A DNA stretch of 35,594 bases from Prevotella sp. Its GTDB lineage: Bacteria > Bacteroidota > Bacteroidia > Bacteroidales > Bacteroidaceae. Within the stretch, counting starts at the first letter, position 1. Every line of letters begins with the position of its first letter. The position numbers were made by a program, and so were the translations under genes. The stretch spans positions 1-35,594 of the forward strand of contig JAGBJJ010000027.1 in NCBI GenBank assembly GCA_017934525.1, in the 5' to 3' direction. The notes beneath the pieces are model-generated. The model was given only the letters and a program-made list of their open reading frames with translations. It made no database searches and was not told the origin of the DNA. This document shows, piece after piece, positions 1 to 8,481 of this stretch.

Positions 1-181
1 GTTGGTGCAGCAGGCTGAAGGCGAAGTCGTTGCCGTCGGCCACCATTTTCTTTTCTACACGCGTGAGGCTTATCTCCCCGGGAGTGCTTACAGCCTGCTG
101 TGCTGTCTCGCCATCGTCGCTGGAGCAGCTCGATAATGTCATACCTAAAACGGCTGTTACAAAATAGATGAATCTTCTCAT
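1..181 (-). CDS. Serpin family lipoprotein, N-terminal part only
   Basis: The first 60 codons of a minus-strand gene that leaves the window at base 1. The start is ATG at 181-179. Residues 1-19 are a lipoprotein signal peptide: basic start MRR, hydrophobic core, lipobox LSSC with the lipidated Cys at 19. SSDDGE follows, an acidic stretch that in Bacteroidota often marks export to the cell surface. The mature start, with ISLTRVEKKMVADGNDFAFSL near residues 37-57, resembles the first helix of serpins, which trap serine or cysteine proteases by a suicide mechanism. The reactive loop lies outside the window, so target and inhibitory activity cannot be judged. A TAnnTTTG promoter lies upstream at 274-281. 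It sits downstream of a secreted-protease operon on the same strand but has its own promoter. The family call rests on a short N-terminus. Confidence 0.72.
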   Translation of the reverse strand, partial: MRRFIYFVTAVLGMTLSSCSSDDGETAQQAVSTPGEISLTRVEKKMVADGNDFAFSLLHQ

Positions 182-273
182 AATTTTTTTTGTTGATAAC
201 GTAAATTGAAAGTCAATAAAATAATATAATCAGATAAGATATCCATTAACTTATATTATCTTGACTGATTTTG

Positions 274-281
274 CAAAAATA
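274..281 (-). promoter_or_regulatory. Bacteroidota -7 promoter element of serpin gene
   Basis: Reads TATTTTTG on the minus strand, matching TAnnTTTG, about 92 nt before the serpin ATG. No TTTG box is found at the usual distance upstream, so the call rests on the -7 element and position only. Confidence 0.5.
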
Positions 282-502
282 GTTTATTTTTTAATTTTGC
301 AGCATAGTCAGTATGCTTTTTTGTTTTTTTTAACAAGAGAAATCACATCGGTAACTGTTCAGTTAAAAACGAACCGCACTGCCTGACAGCAAGAATTTTT
401 TCAAAATTTGAATCAAAATAAAATGATTCTGATAGACACAGAGTACCATTTTGCTAAATTTCCAGCCCAAGGCTGCCGTATGAGGGCTCGTTGAATAGTT
501 GC

Positions 503-566
503 ATGTGTTGAGTGTTTGCAACACATAATACATTTTGGCCCAGGTCGAAATCGACCCAGGCCAAAA
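503..566. terminator. Tandem hairpins ending the minus-strand operon
   Basis: Two inverted repeats lie 28-90 bases past the stop of the 594-3464 gene. The first met by transcription pairs 533-548 with 551-566 (14 of 16 positions, ends TTTTGGCC/GGCCAAAA). The second pairs 503-510 with 519-526 (8 of 8, loop 8 nt). Neither is followed by a clear T-tract on the minus strand, so they may act as a transcript-end stabiliser or factor-dependent stop rather than a textbook intrinsic terminator. Confidence 0.5.
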
Positions 567-593
567 CAAAAAAAACAAATACAGAGGGAGTTG

Positions 594-3464
594 TTACTTT
601 ATCACAATCCTACGTCCGTCGTGCACGTATACGCCCCTCGTCGAAGGACGGTCTGTTAAGCGCCGACCGCTCAAGTCATAATAAGCTCCCTGTGGCGTTA
701 CTCCAAGCGATTGCGTCTTGATGTCAGTTGCATCATACAGCACAATTTGCTTGTCACTGATGTTCTCCGTAAGCTTCAGACCTGACTCCTCGTAGTCTGC
801 ATAGCCGTCCTTGCTCACCCGCAGATCATAAACAAGGTTGTCTTTCAGCACATTCAGGCAGAACGAACCATCAGCCGCCGTCCTCGTCATGTACAGCACA
901 TCGCCCGAAGTCAAAGTGATTACTGCATTCTCAATGCCGTCTATGCCGTTCGTCACGACGCCACTCAGGCATTTCGCATCCTTCTCCGTCAGAAGATACA
1001 CAACGGGAGAGAAATCAGCTTTCTTGCCCAGTGATGTCACCTTGTCATAGTCGTCAAAGTCGTAAATTGTCGTGCCTAAACCGCGCTCAGCCTCAAAAGT
1101 AGGAGTGTCGTAGCCTGCATACTGATAGTAAGCCTGCATCGTTACGCGCAGGTTACCACCTTGGTATACCATAGGCTCTGCAAAGTTAATCACAATCTCA
1201 TCTACGTTCTCATCCCGGCTATGGCCTACAAACGAATAGGCGGCCTCGCCATACACTTTCGTCGCATAAGCTGTCAGCTCCGACAGCGATGAAGGCATGT
1301 CAGTGCCGTTAACCTCTTCCATCCATACCGTCAGCGAGTTGAGGTCCACCTCATAGCGGCTTATGCCTTTATACTTAATGCCGCTGATCTTCGTGCCAGT
1401 CTCAATGTCCAGACGGTTGGAAGGATAAAGAGTAGACGATGCGCTATATTTCTCAGTCAGACACATAGGAGCGACTGAATTATTCTCACCGTCAGGTGTA
1501 CCCACCTGCACCAACTCCGAGGCACTTTCTGCATTCACCACGAGTTCCGTGGCAGCACTCTCTACCTCATAGTCGTCAGCACTGAAACGAATCTTTGCCT
1601 CAAAGACTCCAACCTCGTGGGGTGTGAACTCCAGCTTGTAGCTCACCATAGCATTTTTATCCAGTTCAACAGCATCGCCCTGGGCCACAATTTCATTATC
1701 AATCAGCAACTCTATGGTATATTCACCTGCGTGCTCCACGACGCCGTAGTTGCATACATCCACTGTTGTCGCCAGTTTTTCATTGACGTTGCCTGTGGCA
1801 GGTATCTTTACGTTCATTAGTGCCACATCGTGACTCAATGGAGCCAGCTCATATCCGCAGATATTGTCTATACGGGCATAGTCTGCCTGAAAACCAATGA
1901 AATAGTCGCCGGCAGGAATCGAATTCACAGTAATAGTGCTGAAGGGATATGTATATCCCGACCAATAATCACCCTCGCGGGCAGGAAATTCACTGTCGGT
2001 CACTGTTCTCGCCTCAGTCCAATTGACGCGGTCGGCAGAATAGCTAATGATAAGTTTTGGGGTGTAGTTGCTGTAGCGCGCCACGTCGACAGTCAGCTGT
2101 GCCCCATTCTCCACATGGAGTTTCGGGGTGATGAGCTTATTATTCGATGTCCAGTAAACGTAGGCTGTGTTTGAGCCATTGCTGCCTTTCCCTATCGACC
2201 AGTCGCCTTCATTAATCATTCCCTCAGGAATATTGTCAGAAGTTTCGAAGTCCTCAAAATAGACATTACTGTCAATCACATTTCCAGACAAAGCCACAAC
2301 CAAATTGATGCCTTCGTCACCAGCAATGGTGAGCGTGCCGTTCTGCTGGCCCACAGTTGCAATCCCCATCTCGACAGTGAGGGTGGCTGAGGCATGGGCG
2401 GGGACATTCTGAGGTGCATCACTCTTCAGGCTGAAGTTGCCTGTCGTCATAATCGATGTGATATGAGCATCCTTACCGCCACTGTTGATAAGCGTCAGTG
2501 TGCGTTCCACGGCCGTCTTTGTATTGCCGAAGCTGACAATGTCATCAGCCGTTAACTCCTTGCCGTCGAGATTGACACTCAGCATCGGGACGTACGGCGT
2601 GACCGACACGGCAGCCTGGCGGCTGATGCTCTCTGTGAAGTTTTCGCGAATGGCCACAGCCAGGGGCGAAGTATAGTCGGCAGCATTAAGTGTAGCCGAG
2701 ATAACAATCTCATCAGAGGTCTCACCTGCTTTCAGTGTAGCACGAATGGGCTCTGTGGCCACTACGGTGTTCTCGTTACTAACCAGCAGGCTTATGCTGA
2801 AGTTAGGGTCAGCTTCAGATATTTCCACGTCACCGCAGTTCTTCACCTTCACCCCATAGCTGAGGGTGAAAGTCCCTTCAGGTGTCACGTCAATAGTGGC
2901 AGCGTTCTTACTCGTCACACTACTGATGGCAAGTTCTTTCTTCACTGTCACGTCGGCCTGTTCGGCCTCAAAGTCGCGCACGGTGCAATTACTAATGCGT
3001 ATGCCCACATAAGTATATTCGTCGAGCGAGAGAGTCAGCGTCTCATAGTCGTCTTGTGAGTGTGTGAAGGCCGTCAATGGCTGCAGCTCACTGCCAGCCT
3101 TGAAGGTGCTCCCGCTCTTCGTGCAGGCATAAAAAGTCACGGTGCCGCTCTCATAGCTGCTATTGTCCTTGGCCTTAATAGTCACCTGCCCTTTTACCAG
3201 CGGCGACACGAGCAGATCCATGTGTCCGTAGTCGCCATCGCCCTGATCTGTGCATGTAATAGTCTGTGCCGACTTTGTATATTCGGGCTCGCCGTACCAA
3301 TAGTCGTCGATGTGCCCCCATCCTGCGGGAGCGAATTGTCTGTCGAGCTTGCCATTACTCAGGCCGTTCAAGTTCCATTTGTAATTTGAAACCTCGTCGG
3401 CCCATGATGCTGCGTGGCCAAGAATGAAGGCCAGCAACGCCGTCATCAGAATTCTTTGTTTCAT
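594..3464 (-). CDS. Secreted multidomain surface protein (anchor-D, anchor-J/MAM-like, CARDB-like, CarboxypepD_reg-like)
   Basis: 956 residues, last gene of the 8214-594 operon, 31 nt after the LRR gene. Residues 1-22 are a Sec signal peptide (cleavage near SWA-DE). Visible domains: a choice-of-anchor-D-like Ig fold at about 305-395 (SFGNT...TLTLINSGG), a choice-of-anchor-J/MAM-like beta-sandwich at about 400-540 (starts YFEDFE, ends ARIDNI), a CARDB-like module at about 543-640 (SHDVAL...VCNYG), an unassigned beta-rich region at 650-825, and a carboxypeptidase-regulatory-like/CnaB-type Ig domain at about 831-908 (LSGVVTN...TAADGSFCL...KDGYADYEE). The C-terminus has YDLSGRRL and ends GRRIVIK, a tail shared with its operon partners and probably a secretion/sorting signal. 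No catalytic motif is seen, so an adhesive or scaffolding surface role is inferred. Domain names are from pattern memory, not a search. Confidence 0.75.
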   Translation of the reverse strand: MKQRILMTALLAFILGHAASWADEVSNYKWNLNGLSNGKLDRQFAPAGWGHIDDYWYGEPEYTKSAQTITCTDQGDGDYGHMDLLVSPLVKGQVTIKAKDNSSYESGTVTFYACTKSGSTFKAGSELQPLTAFTHSQDDYETLTLSLDEYTYVGIRISNCTVRDFEAEQADVTVKKELAISSVTSKNAATIDVTPEGTFTLSYGVKVKNCGDVEISEADPNFSISLLVSNENTVVATEPIRATLKAGETSDEIVISATLNAADYTSPLAVAIRENFTESISRQAAVSVTPYVPMLSVNLDGKELTADDIVSFGNTKTAVERTLTLINSGGKDAHITSIMTTGNFSLKSDAPQNVPAHASATLTVEMGIATVGQQNGTLTIAGDEGINLVVALSGNVIDSNVYFEDFETSDNIPEGMINEGDWSIGKGSNGSNTAYVYWTSNNKLITPKLHVENGAQLTVDVARYSNYTPKLIISYSADRVNWTEARTVTDSEFPAREGDYWSGYTYPFSTITVNSIPAGDYFIGFQADYARIDNICGYELAPLSHDVALMNVKIPATGNVNEKLATTVDVCNYGVVEHAGEYTIELLIDNEIVAQGDAVELDKNAMVSYKLEFTPHEVGVFEAKIRFSADDYEVESAATELVVNAESASELVQVGTPDGENNSVAPMCLTEKYSASSTLYPSNRLDIETGTKISGIKYKGISRYEVDLNSLTVWMEEVNGTDMPSSLSELTAYATKVYGEAAYSFVGHSRDENVDEIVINFAEPMVYQGGNLRVTMQAYYQYAGYDTPTFEAERGLGTTIYDFDDYDKVTSLGKKADFSPVVYLLTEKDAKCLSGVVTNGIDGIENAVITLTSGDVLYMTRTAADGSFCLNVLKDNLVYDLRVSKDGYADYEESGLKLTENISDKQIVLYDATDIKTQSLGVTPQGAYYDLSGRRLTDRPSTRGVYVHDGRRIVIK

Positions 3465-3495
3465 AGCTATTATGCTTTTAAGAATAATGTGTTTT

Positions 3496-5376
3496 TTATT
3501 TCACGACAACTTTTCTCACCTGACCATCGGCCATGCGGATGATGTTCAAGCCTTTCTGCATGGAGGGCAGACGATGGCCGCTCATGTCGTAGATGGCCGT
3601 CTTGGCTGCACGGCTGCCTGTTGTGGGAGTTGCTATTCCTGTCGCACCGGCACGCTGGCGTGCACTGGCCAGAGCATTCTGGTATTCTTCCATCGTGGCA
3701 TCGCCAACCAAATCGCCAAAACTCTCTTCCCAACTGGTGTCCTTGAAACTGCTTCTGGCGCTCTTCAGCACATGAAGTGTAGCATTTTGCATGATAGACC
3801 AATTGGTCTTGCCATCGTCAGAGATAGACATGAAGGCGTCGCTGCCAGCCACAGGTACCAAAGATGTAAGGCAATAAACATCTTCAATGTTGTTGCTCTC
3901 GTTAAACACCAGATTGTACATGATGCTGGTGCCAAGATAGACAAGTTTCGGGTTGATATAGAATGATTTCAGATTGTTCATGTAAGAGAAGGCCAGCATC
4001 CCCACTTTCTCTACATTTTCAGGCAGAACGAATGTGCTGAAATTCGTGTAAGCAAAAGCAGCATTAGCTATCTCTTTGATGCTTTCGGGCAGTGAGATTT
4101 CTGACAGCGAGCGGCAGTCGATGAAACAGTTGGCGGGGATAGTGCTGATATTGGCATCGATAACCACCGACTTCAGGTTATGACAGCTTTCGAAAGCCGA
4201 TACGCCGAGCGAATCGACACTGGCAGGGATGAAGATTGACTCCAGGGCCACGCTTCCAGCGAAAGCCATATCGCTTACGGTTTTCAGGCCCATAGGCAGT
4301 TTGACAGCTTTCATGTACTTCTGTCCGTAGAAGGCACTCAAGCCTATTTCGGTCGTGCAGTCAGGCAGTGTATAGCTTTCTGCTGTCTTCATGGCCGGAT
4401 AGAGCAGCAGCGAGGTCTTGTCAGCATTGAACAGCACGCCATTGTCTGATGACAAAATAGGACATCCTGGGGCCACATTGACAGCTTCCATGGCATCCAG
4501 GCCATTGAACACATCCTCGCCAATATTGGTGAGTGAAGCCGGCAGACTGAGCGAGGTGAGCTTCTCGTCGTAGAGGAAGGCTGCATCGCCAATTTCAGAC
4601 AGACCGGCAGGAATGTTGATGCCTGTCATCTTGCGGCAGCCGGCAGCACTGAAAGCTCCCAATCTGACAACACTCTGAGCCACGTCAACAACCCCTTTGT
4701 AGGCTGCAGGGACAGCAAGCAGCACGGTTTTCTGTTTATCGTAAAGCAGACCATCGACACTGCAATAGTTTTCATTAGCGGCATCGACAATGAAGTCGGT
4801 CACAGGTGTCAGCATGGAGAAGGCCCCCTCGCCAATACTGCTTACCGATGCGGGAATCTTGATGATGTCGTTCACCAGCGAGGTGCAGTTCAGAAAAGCC
4901 TGGCGACCGATGGTCTCCAACTTACTGCCCAGCTTGATTTGCAACAGGCTCTGGTTGTTGTAGAATGCCATTGCACCGACAGATTGTAGCTCTTCGGGAA
5001 ACGTGACCGAAACCAGATTTTTATCATTATAGAACGCACCGGCCTCGATGGTCTTGATCTGAGCAGGAAGCTTCACCTGCGTCAGGGCTTTAAGCTCAGC
5101 GAAGCCTCCGTTTGAAATCTTTGTCAGTTCTGTCACTTCGCTCATGTCAATAACAGAGATGACCGAAGCGCCATAGTTGCGTAAGTCGCTCGACAAAGTG
5201 GCAAAGTCGCTATCGTTCATCGGGCCCTTGATGGTCAACATTGTCCACTGGAAGACCTCAGTGTAGGAGTAGAGTTCACCGATGGTGCCGGCCTGCGTGA
5301 GCGTGATGGTTTTCTCAGTAGCCGACAAAGTCAGTGCGAAGAGGGCACTGAAGACAAGTGTAAAAAGTCTTTTCAT
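3496..5376 (-). CDS. BspA-like leucine-rich repeat (LRR_5) secreted protein
   Basis: 626 residues. Signal peptide at about 1-19 (MKRLFTLVFSALFALTLSA). From about 92 to 485 there are many LRR_5/BspA-type repeats of roughly 23 residues with the pattern L-x-x-I-x-L-P-x-x-L-x-x-I-G-x-x-A-F, for example near 103-117, 125-139, 149-163 and 276-290. Inside the solenoid are two more divergent segments (about 195-235 and 300-340) carrying the YC-VDGLLYDKQKTVLL type of interruption common in BspA proteins. The C-terminal tail has IYDMSGHRL at 595-603 and ends RKVVVK. BspA-family proteins bind host matrix proteins or act in coaggregation; that role is inferred by family. The gene lies between a shorter LRR protein (35 nt upstream) and the multidomain surface protein (31 nt downstream), so it is probably co-transcribed with both. 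Confidence 0.85.
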   Translation of the reverse strand: MKRLFTLVFSALFALTLSATEKTITLTQAGTIGELYSYTEVFQWTMLTIKGPMNDSDFATLSSDLRNYGASVISVIDMSEVTELTKISNGGFAELKALTQVKLPAQIKTIEAGAFYNDKNLVSVTFPEELQSVGAMAFYNNQSLLQIKLGSKLETIGRQAFLNCTSLVNDIIKIPASVSSIGEGAFSMLTPVTDFIVDAANENYCSVDGLLYDKQKTVLLAVPAAYKGVVDVAQSVVRLGAFSAAGCRKMTGINIPAGLSEIGDAAFLYDEKLTSLSLPASLTNIGEDVFNGLDAMEAVNVAPGCPILSSDNGVLFNADKTSLLLYPAMKTAESYTLPDCTTEIGLSAFYGQKYMKAVKLPMGLKTVSDMAFAGSVALESIFIPASVDSLGVSAFESCHNLKSVVIDANISTIPANCFIDCRSLSEISLPESIKEIANAAFAYTNFSTFVLPENVEKVGMLAFSYMNNLKSFYINPKLVYLGTSIMYNLVFNESNNIEDVYCLTSLVPVAGSDAFMSISDDGKTNWSIMQNATLHVLKSARSSFKDTSWEESFGDLVGDATMEEYQNALASARQRAGATGIATPTTGSRAAKTAIYDMSGHRLPSMQKGLNIIRMADGQVRKVVVK

Positions 5377-5411
5377 GATGGTTTTAAGTTTGGTTATTAA
5401 ATTGTATGTTG

Positions 5412-6449
5412 TTATGTGGCTATCACCTTCCGTATAGGGCCATCGTTTAAGCGAACAATGCGCAGGCCACGGCCCATTGCCGACCGCCCCATGAAGTCAA
5501 AGTCGTGTAGTTCTATCTGACCGACTGCTACATGTCGCACACTGCTGCAGTAGTCGTCGATGATGTTATAAAAGTCTTCCCAACCCGGTGCGTGCTGATA
5601 GAGGAGTGTCGTGCCGACGGGCACATGAAGCTCGGTGTTATACAGGTCGACATTCATGAACGCAAATTCGGCGTCGGACGGAGTAGTGCAGGAACATGCT
5701 GCGCTTTTGAGGTTATTGTTCTGATAGAAAGCTGCGTCGCCGATCAGACGTACAGACGGCCCCAAGGTAACTGACCTCATCGCTGAGCAGAACGCGAACG
5801 CCTGTTTTCCTATCAGCTGCACCTCGTCGGGCATCACCACTTCGGTGGTGCTTGTGCAGTTTTGAAAGGCGGCAGAACCGATTGTGAGCAAGCTGGCAGG
5901 TAGTGCAAGCTGTTTAAGTCCCTGACAATCATAGAAAGGCTGAACGCCGATGCTCTGCAGTTGGTTGGGCCACGTAAGCGAGACCAGAGCCGTGTCATTG
6001 TAGAAAAGGCCTTTGGGAACTGTTGTCAATGCGGCTGGTAGCACGGCCTCAGTGAGATAATTACAAAAGCAGAATGCATATTCGCCAACCGATGTAAGCC
6101 CCTCGGGCAACTTCACCAATTCCAGTTTCTGACTGTTACGCAAGGCCGTGTCAGGTATAGAGTCGACACCCGCGGTCTGGCTCAGATCAAGACTTGATAG
6201 CTTGCCCATCTGTGCTATCTGCCCCACAACCATAATGTCTTGATTGTTCAGTGGTCCTGCTATTGTCAGCTCTGTCCATACATTGTAGTTACGACCCTTG
6301 ATTTTATCATAGTAGAAAGTACCTTCGTGCTCAACAGAAATCCTGATGGCATAAGCCTCCAAGCATGGCAGCAGGATAAAAGTCAGCAGGATGAGACGCC
6401 GGAAAGCATCTCTTGCAATTCTTGTCATCATAGAATTCCTCTTTGACAT
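5412..6449 (-). CDS. Short BspA-like leucine-rich repeat secreted protein
   Basis: 345 residues from the first ATG (6449). A second start at 6431 gives MMTRIARDAFRRL..., has AGAGGA five bases before it and a more compact signal peptide (hydrophobic LILLTFILLP, cleavage near AYA-IR), so 6431 may be the true start. LRR_5 repeats run from about residue 105 to 245 (LPEGLTSVGEYAF, LPASLLTIGSAAF, LGPSVRLIGDAAF). The segment ELHVPVGTTLLYQHAPGWEDF (273-293) is the capping module often found after BspA repeats. The tail has FDFMGRS and ends RKVIAT, a degenerate form of the C-terminal motif in its neighbours. It starts 7 nt after the M6 protease stop, so the two are almost certainly one transcript. It looks like a smaller paralogue of the next gene; both have a GP(L/M)N segment after the signal peptide. 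Confidence 0.82.
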   Translation of the reverse strand: MSKRNSMMTRIARDAFRRLILLTFILLPCLEAYAIRISVEHEGTFYYDKIKGRNYNVWTELTIAGPLNNQDIMVVGQIAQMGKLSSLDLSQTAGVDSIPDTALRNSQKLELVKLPEGLTSVGEYAFCFCNYLTEAVLPAALTTVPKGLFYNDTALVSLTWPNQLQSIGVQPFYDCQGLKQLALPASLLTIGSAAFQNCTSTTEVVMPDEVQLIGKQAFAFCSAMRSVTLGPSVRLIGDAAFYQNNNLKSAACSCTTPSDAEFAFMNVDLYNTELHVPVGTTLLYQHAPGWEDFYNIIDDYCSSVRHVAVGQIELHDFDFMGRSAMGRGLRIVRLNDGPIRKVIAT

Positions 6450-6456
6450 CTGAGAC

Positions 6457-8214
6457 TTAGTATCTTACAACCCGCTTGTGCCATCCCTGGCTATTACAGT
6501 CTATCGTTATTCCTTGTCGCAGCATACCATCGCGCACCTGTATACCGTCAAGTTGGTAGGCGGGACGCTGGCGAGAGAATGCTGTGAGCGGACTGATGGC
6601 CGACTCATCGTTTTCCTGCTTACTGAAGCAGAACGACACAGTGCCGTCATCGTGGCACTCTATACCTGTAATGGCACAGTGCATAAGGCGCTCTCCGTCT
6701 ATATTGTTATTAAATAAGGTGGCCGCAGGCTGCGAATAATCAGTCAGACTGTCGTTGCCTTCAAAGGGATAAGGATCGCCCAGCTCACCCGGCAGACCGC
6801 TGCTGGCCTCATTGTCTGCATGGAAAATACTCACACGCTGATGGTCGGCATCACTATTCACATAGTTGCGGCGCCATGGGTTAGGCATATAGTCGACATG
6901 CAGAATAAGCAGGCCGCTGGCAGGCAACTCGGAGTCCCATCCGTTCTTCTGGCGGTTCTCAAGCAAGTAGTATTCATTTGGGCGGCCAGGATTCACTATC
7001 TTATAGAACTCACCCTGCTGGCTCAGCGGTTTCATTTCTTTCACGGTAGTAGGTATATAGTCGAGCGAGCCGAGACTGTTAAGCTCTATAGGCTCCTGCC
7101 AGCCACAATACATTTTCTCATAACTTGTATATCCTGCAGGACACCAGCCAAGGGGATTCTCGCCATTGAAGCCACCATTGTAGCTGCCATGGCTCATCAC
7201 ATCCCAGTCGCCCATACCGAAGGCACGCCAGTTTGTATCATACATGTCGGGCAGTCCCATACAATGAGAGAACTCATGACAGAAGGTGCCAATGCCGTTC
7301 AGCACAGCCCCACTGTCACCACTCAGCTCTGCTGAGCAGGCATAGGTGTCAACGATGGTTCCGTCAAGCTCGAGTGAGCTATCGGCAGCATCAGTTAGTG
7401 TCCATTCATGGGGCCACACTGTGTAGTCGGGGCCTCCGGAAGCCTCGCCATAGCCTGCATAGAGCACAAACACCTGGTCAACCTCGTTGTCGCCATCCCA
7501 GTCGTATTGAGAATAGTCCACGTGTGCGTCAGCCGCCAGACAGGCTTCTTGTATCATCTCGCCCGCATGCAAGTCGGCCCGTGTCGTACCCAGGTCTTCG
7601 CCCCGCTCACCATAGTAGCGCACGCTTTTCTGCAAAGTGAAAGGCCCCACTACATCAAATGTAAGATTGAGCAATCCGCCGCTCTGTGCACTGAAATAGT
7701 CGTGCACGCTGCCTTGCGCTCCGTGCTGGCTGTATCCAGTCTGATTGGCAATCTCGTTGTAGACCTGCTTTGGATCGTCTGAAGAGAACTTCTGGTCGGG
7801 GAATTCCACGAGAATTATCAAGCCCCTACGGTCACCCCTGAGTACCTGTGGATCTTTCTGTTCCACATGGCGCATAGACTGTTGTTGCTGCCACCGTTCC
7901 GTGTCAGGTTGTATATGCAGTTGTTCCGTCAGGTTCACTTCGGCTGCCTGTCGCAACTCTGGTTCATGAGCCAACATAGGTGTAGGCTGCAACTGCCGAC
8001 CGCTGAAAGATGCGTAGCGAAAGCCACCAACAGGATTGCCACAGAGGGGCAGATAATCTTGGGTGACATAGTAACTGCAATGGGCATTGCCCACAAGCAT
8101 CACCCTCAGACTGCTGCCGTCGGGTTGCACAACCGTTTTCCACACCCTCTGCGCAGGCACTGCCATCACGGTTGATGCTATGACCAGCATAACTGCTGTC
8201 AGAAAATTCTTCAT
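6457..8214 (-). CDS. M6 family (immune inhibitor A-like) secreted metalloprotease
   Basis: 585 residues, first gene of the operon. Signal peptide 1-18 (cleavage near VMA-VP). After a pro-region the peptidase domain starts about residue 130 (RGLIILVEFPDQKF, typical of M6). The zinc motif is FCHEFSHCMGLPD at 311-323: H313 and H317 as ligands, E314 as catalytic base, D323 as likely third ligand. DWDVMSHGSYNG at 336-347 is the Met-turn region. DWDGDNEVD at 238-246 looks like a calcium-binding loop. Residues 400-530 form a beta-rich domain usual for Bacteroidota M6 proteins. The tail (YQLDGIQV ... KRVVRY) is a divergent copy of the shared C-terminal motif. It likely degrades extracellular or host proteins. 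Its operon with two LRR proteins and a surface protein suggests a combined adhesion/proteolysis module; that is inference. Confidence 0.9.
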   Translation of the reverse strand: MKNFLTAVMLVIASTVMAVPAQRVWKTVVQPDGSSLRVMLVGNAHCSYYVTQDYLPLCGNPVGGFRYASFSGRQLQPTPMLAHEPELRQAAEVNLTEQLHIQPDTERWQQQQSMRHVEQKDPQVLRGDRRGLIILVEFPDQKFSSDDPKQVYNEIANQTGYSQHGAQGSVHDYFSAQSGGLLNLTFDVVGPFTLQKSVRYYGERGEDLGTTRADLHAGEMIQEACLAADAHVDYSQYDWDGDNEVDQVFVLYAGYGEASGGPDYTVWPHEWTLTDAADSSLELDGTIVDTYACSAELSGDSGAVLNGIGTFCHEFSHCMGLPDMYDTNWRAFGMGDWDVMSHGSYNGGFNGENPLGWCPAGYTSYEKMYCGWQEPIELNSLGSLDYIPTTVKEMKPLSQQGEFYKIVNPGRPNEYYLLENRQKNGWDSELPASGLLILHVDYMPNPWRRNYVNSDADHQRVSIFHADNEASSGLPGELGDPYPFEGNDSLTDYSQPAATLFNNNIDGERLMHCAITGIECHDDGTVSFCFSKQENDESAISPLTAFSRQRPAYQLDGIQVRDGMLRQGITIDCNSQGWHKRVVRY

Positions 8215-8251
8215 TAAATAATTCTTTTTGACTTATGGTTAAAAAAGTATG

Positions 8252-8283
8252 CAAAAGTAAATAATTATTTTATAAAGATACAA
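8252..8283 (-). promoter_or_regulatory. Promoter of M6/LRR surface-protein operon
   Basis: On the minus strand TACTTTTG (8252-8259) matches TAnnTTTG, and TTG (8281-8283) lies 21 nt upstream. The M6 ATG is 37 nt downstream. The surrounding 8215-8350 is very AT-rich and has no gene. It is the only good promoter match upstream of the operon, which fits one transcript for all four genes. Confidence 0.6.
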
Positions 8284-8481
8284 CAATATGGAAGTTTTAA
8301 CATGTTTTTAACGGTTTGTGCAACTAAAATCGTAACTTATTTTTTTAGTAATAAGTTCTACTCATAAATGAATGGCTGAAAAAACTGGCGATTTAAGAAA
8401 GGTCGAGGTATGCTATCATCTATGATAAAATCAACTAATTTTGTGACGCCTGCCGAGGGGGAAGTTGTGTGGGAGACGGTG

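Larger units (their letters stand above)
182..593. other. Intergenic region between serpin gene and surface-protein operon
   Basis: About 410 bases without a convincing gene. It holds the minus-strand promoter of the serpin gene (274-281), a weak 6-bp stem (301-306 with 312-317) followed by a T-rich run on the plus strand, and two hairpins (503-526 and 533-566) just beyond the stop codon of the minus-strand operon. The left two thirds are very AT-rich. A 71-codon minus-strand reading frame here (578-363) has no recognisable features and I treat it as chance. Confidence 0.6.

Noticed and set aside
301-330. Small stem with T-run on the plus strand (possible terminator)
   Set aside because: No plus-strand gene ends upstream, the stem is only 6 bp and AT-rich, and the area is AT-rich throughout.
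7233-7640. Arg/His-rich plus-strand open frame opposite the M6 protease
   Set aside because: Antisense to the catalytic region of a clear metalloprotease; no start signal or family features.
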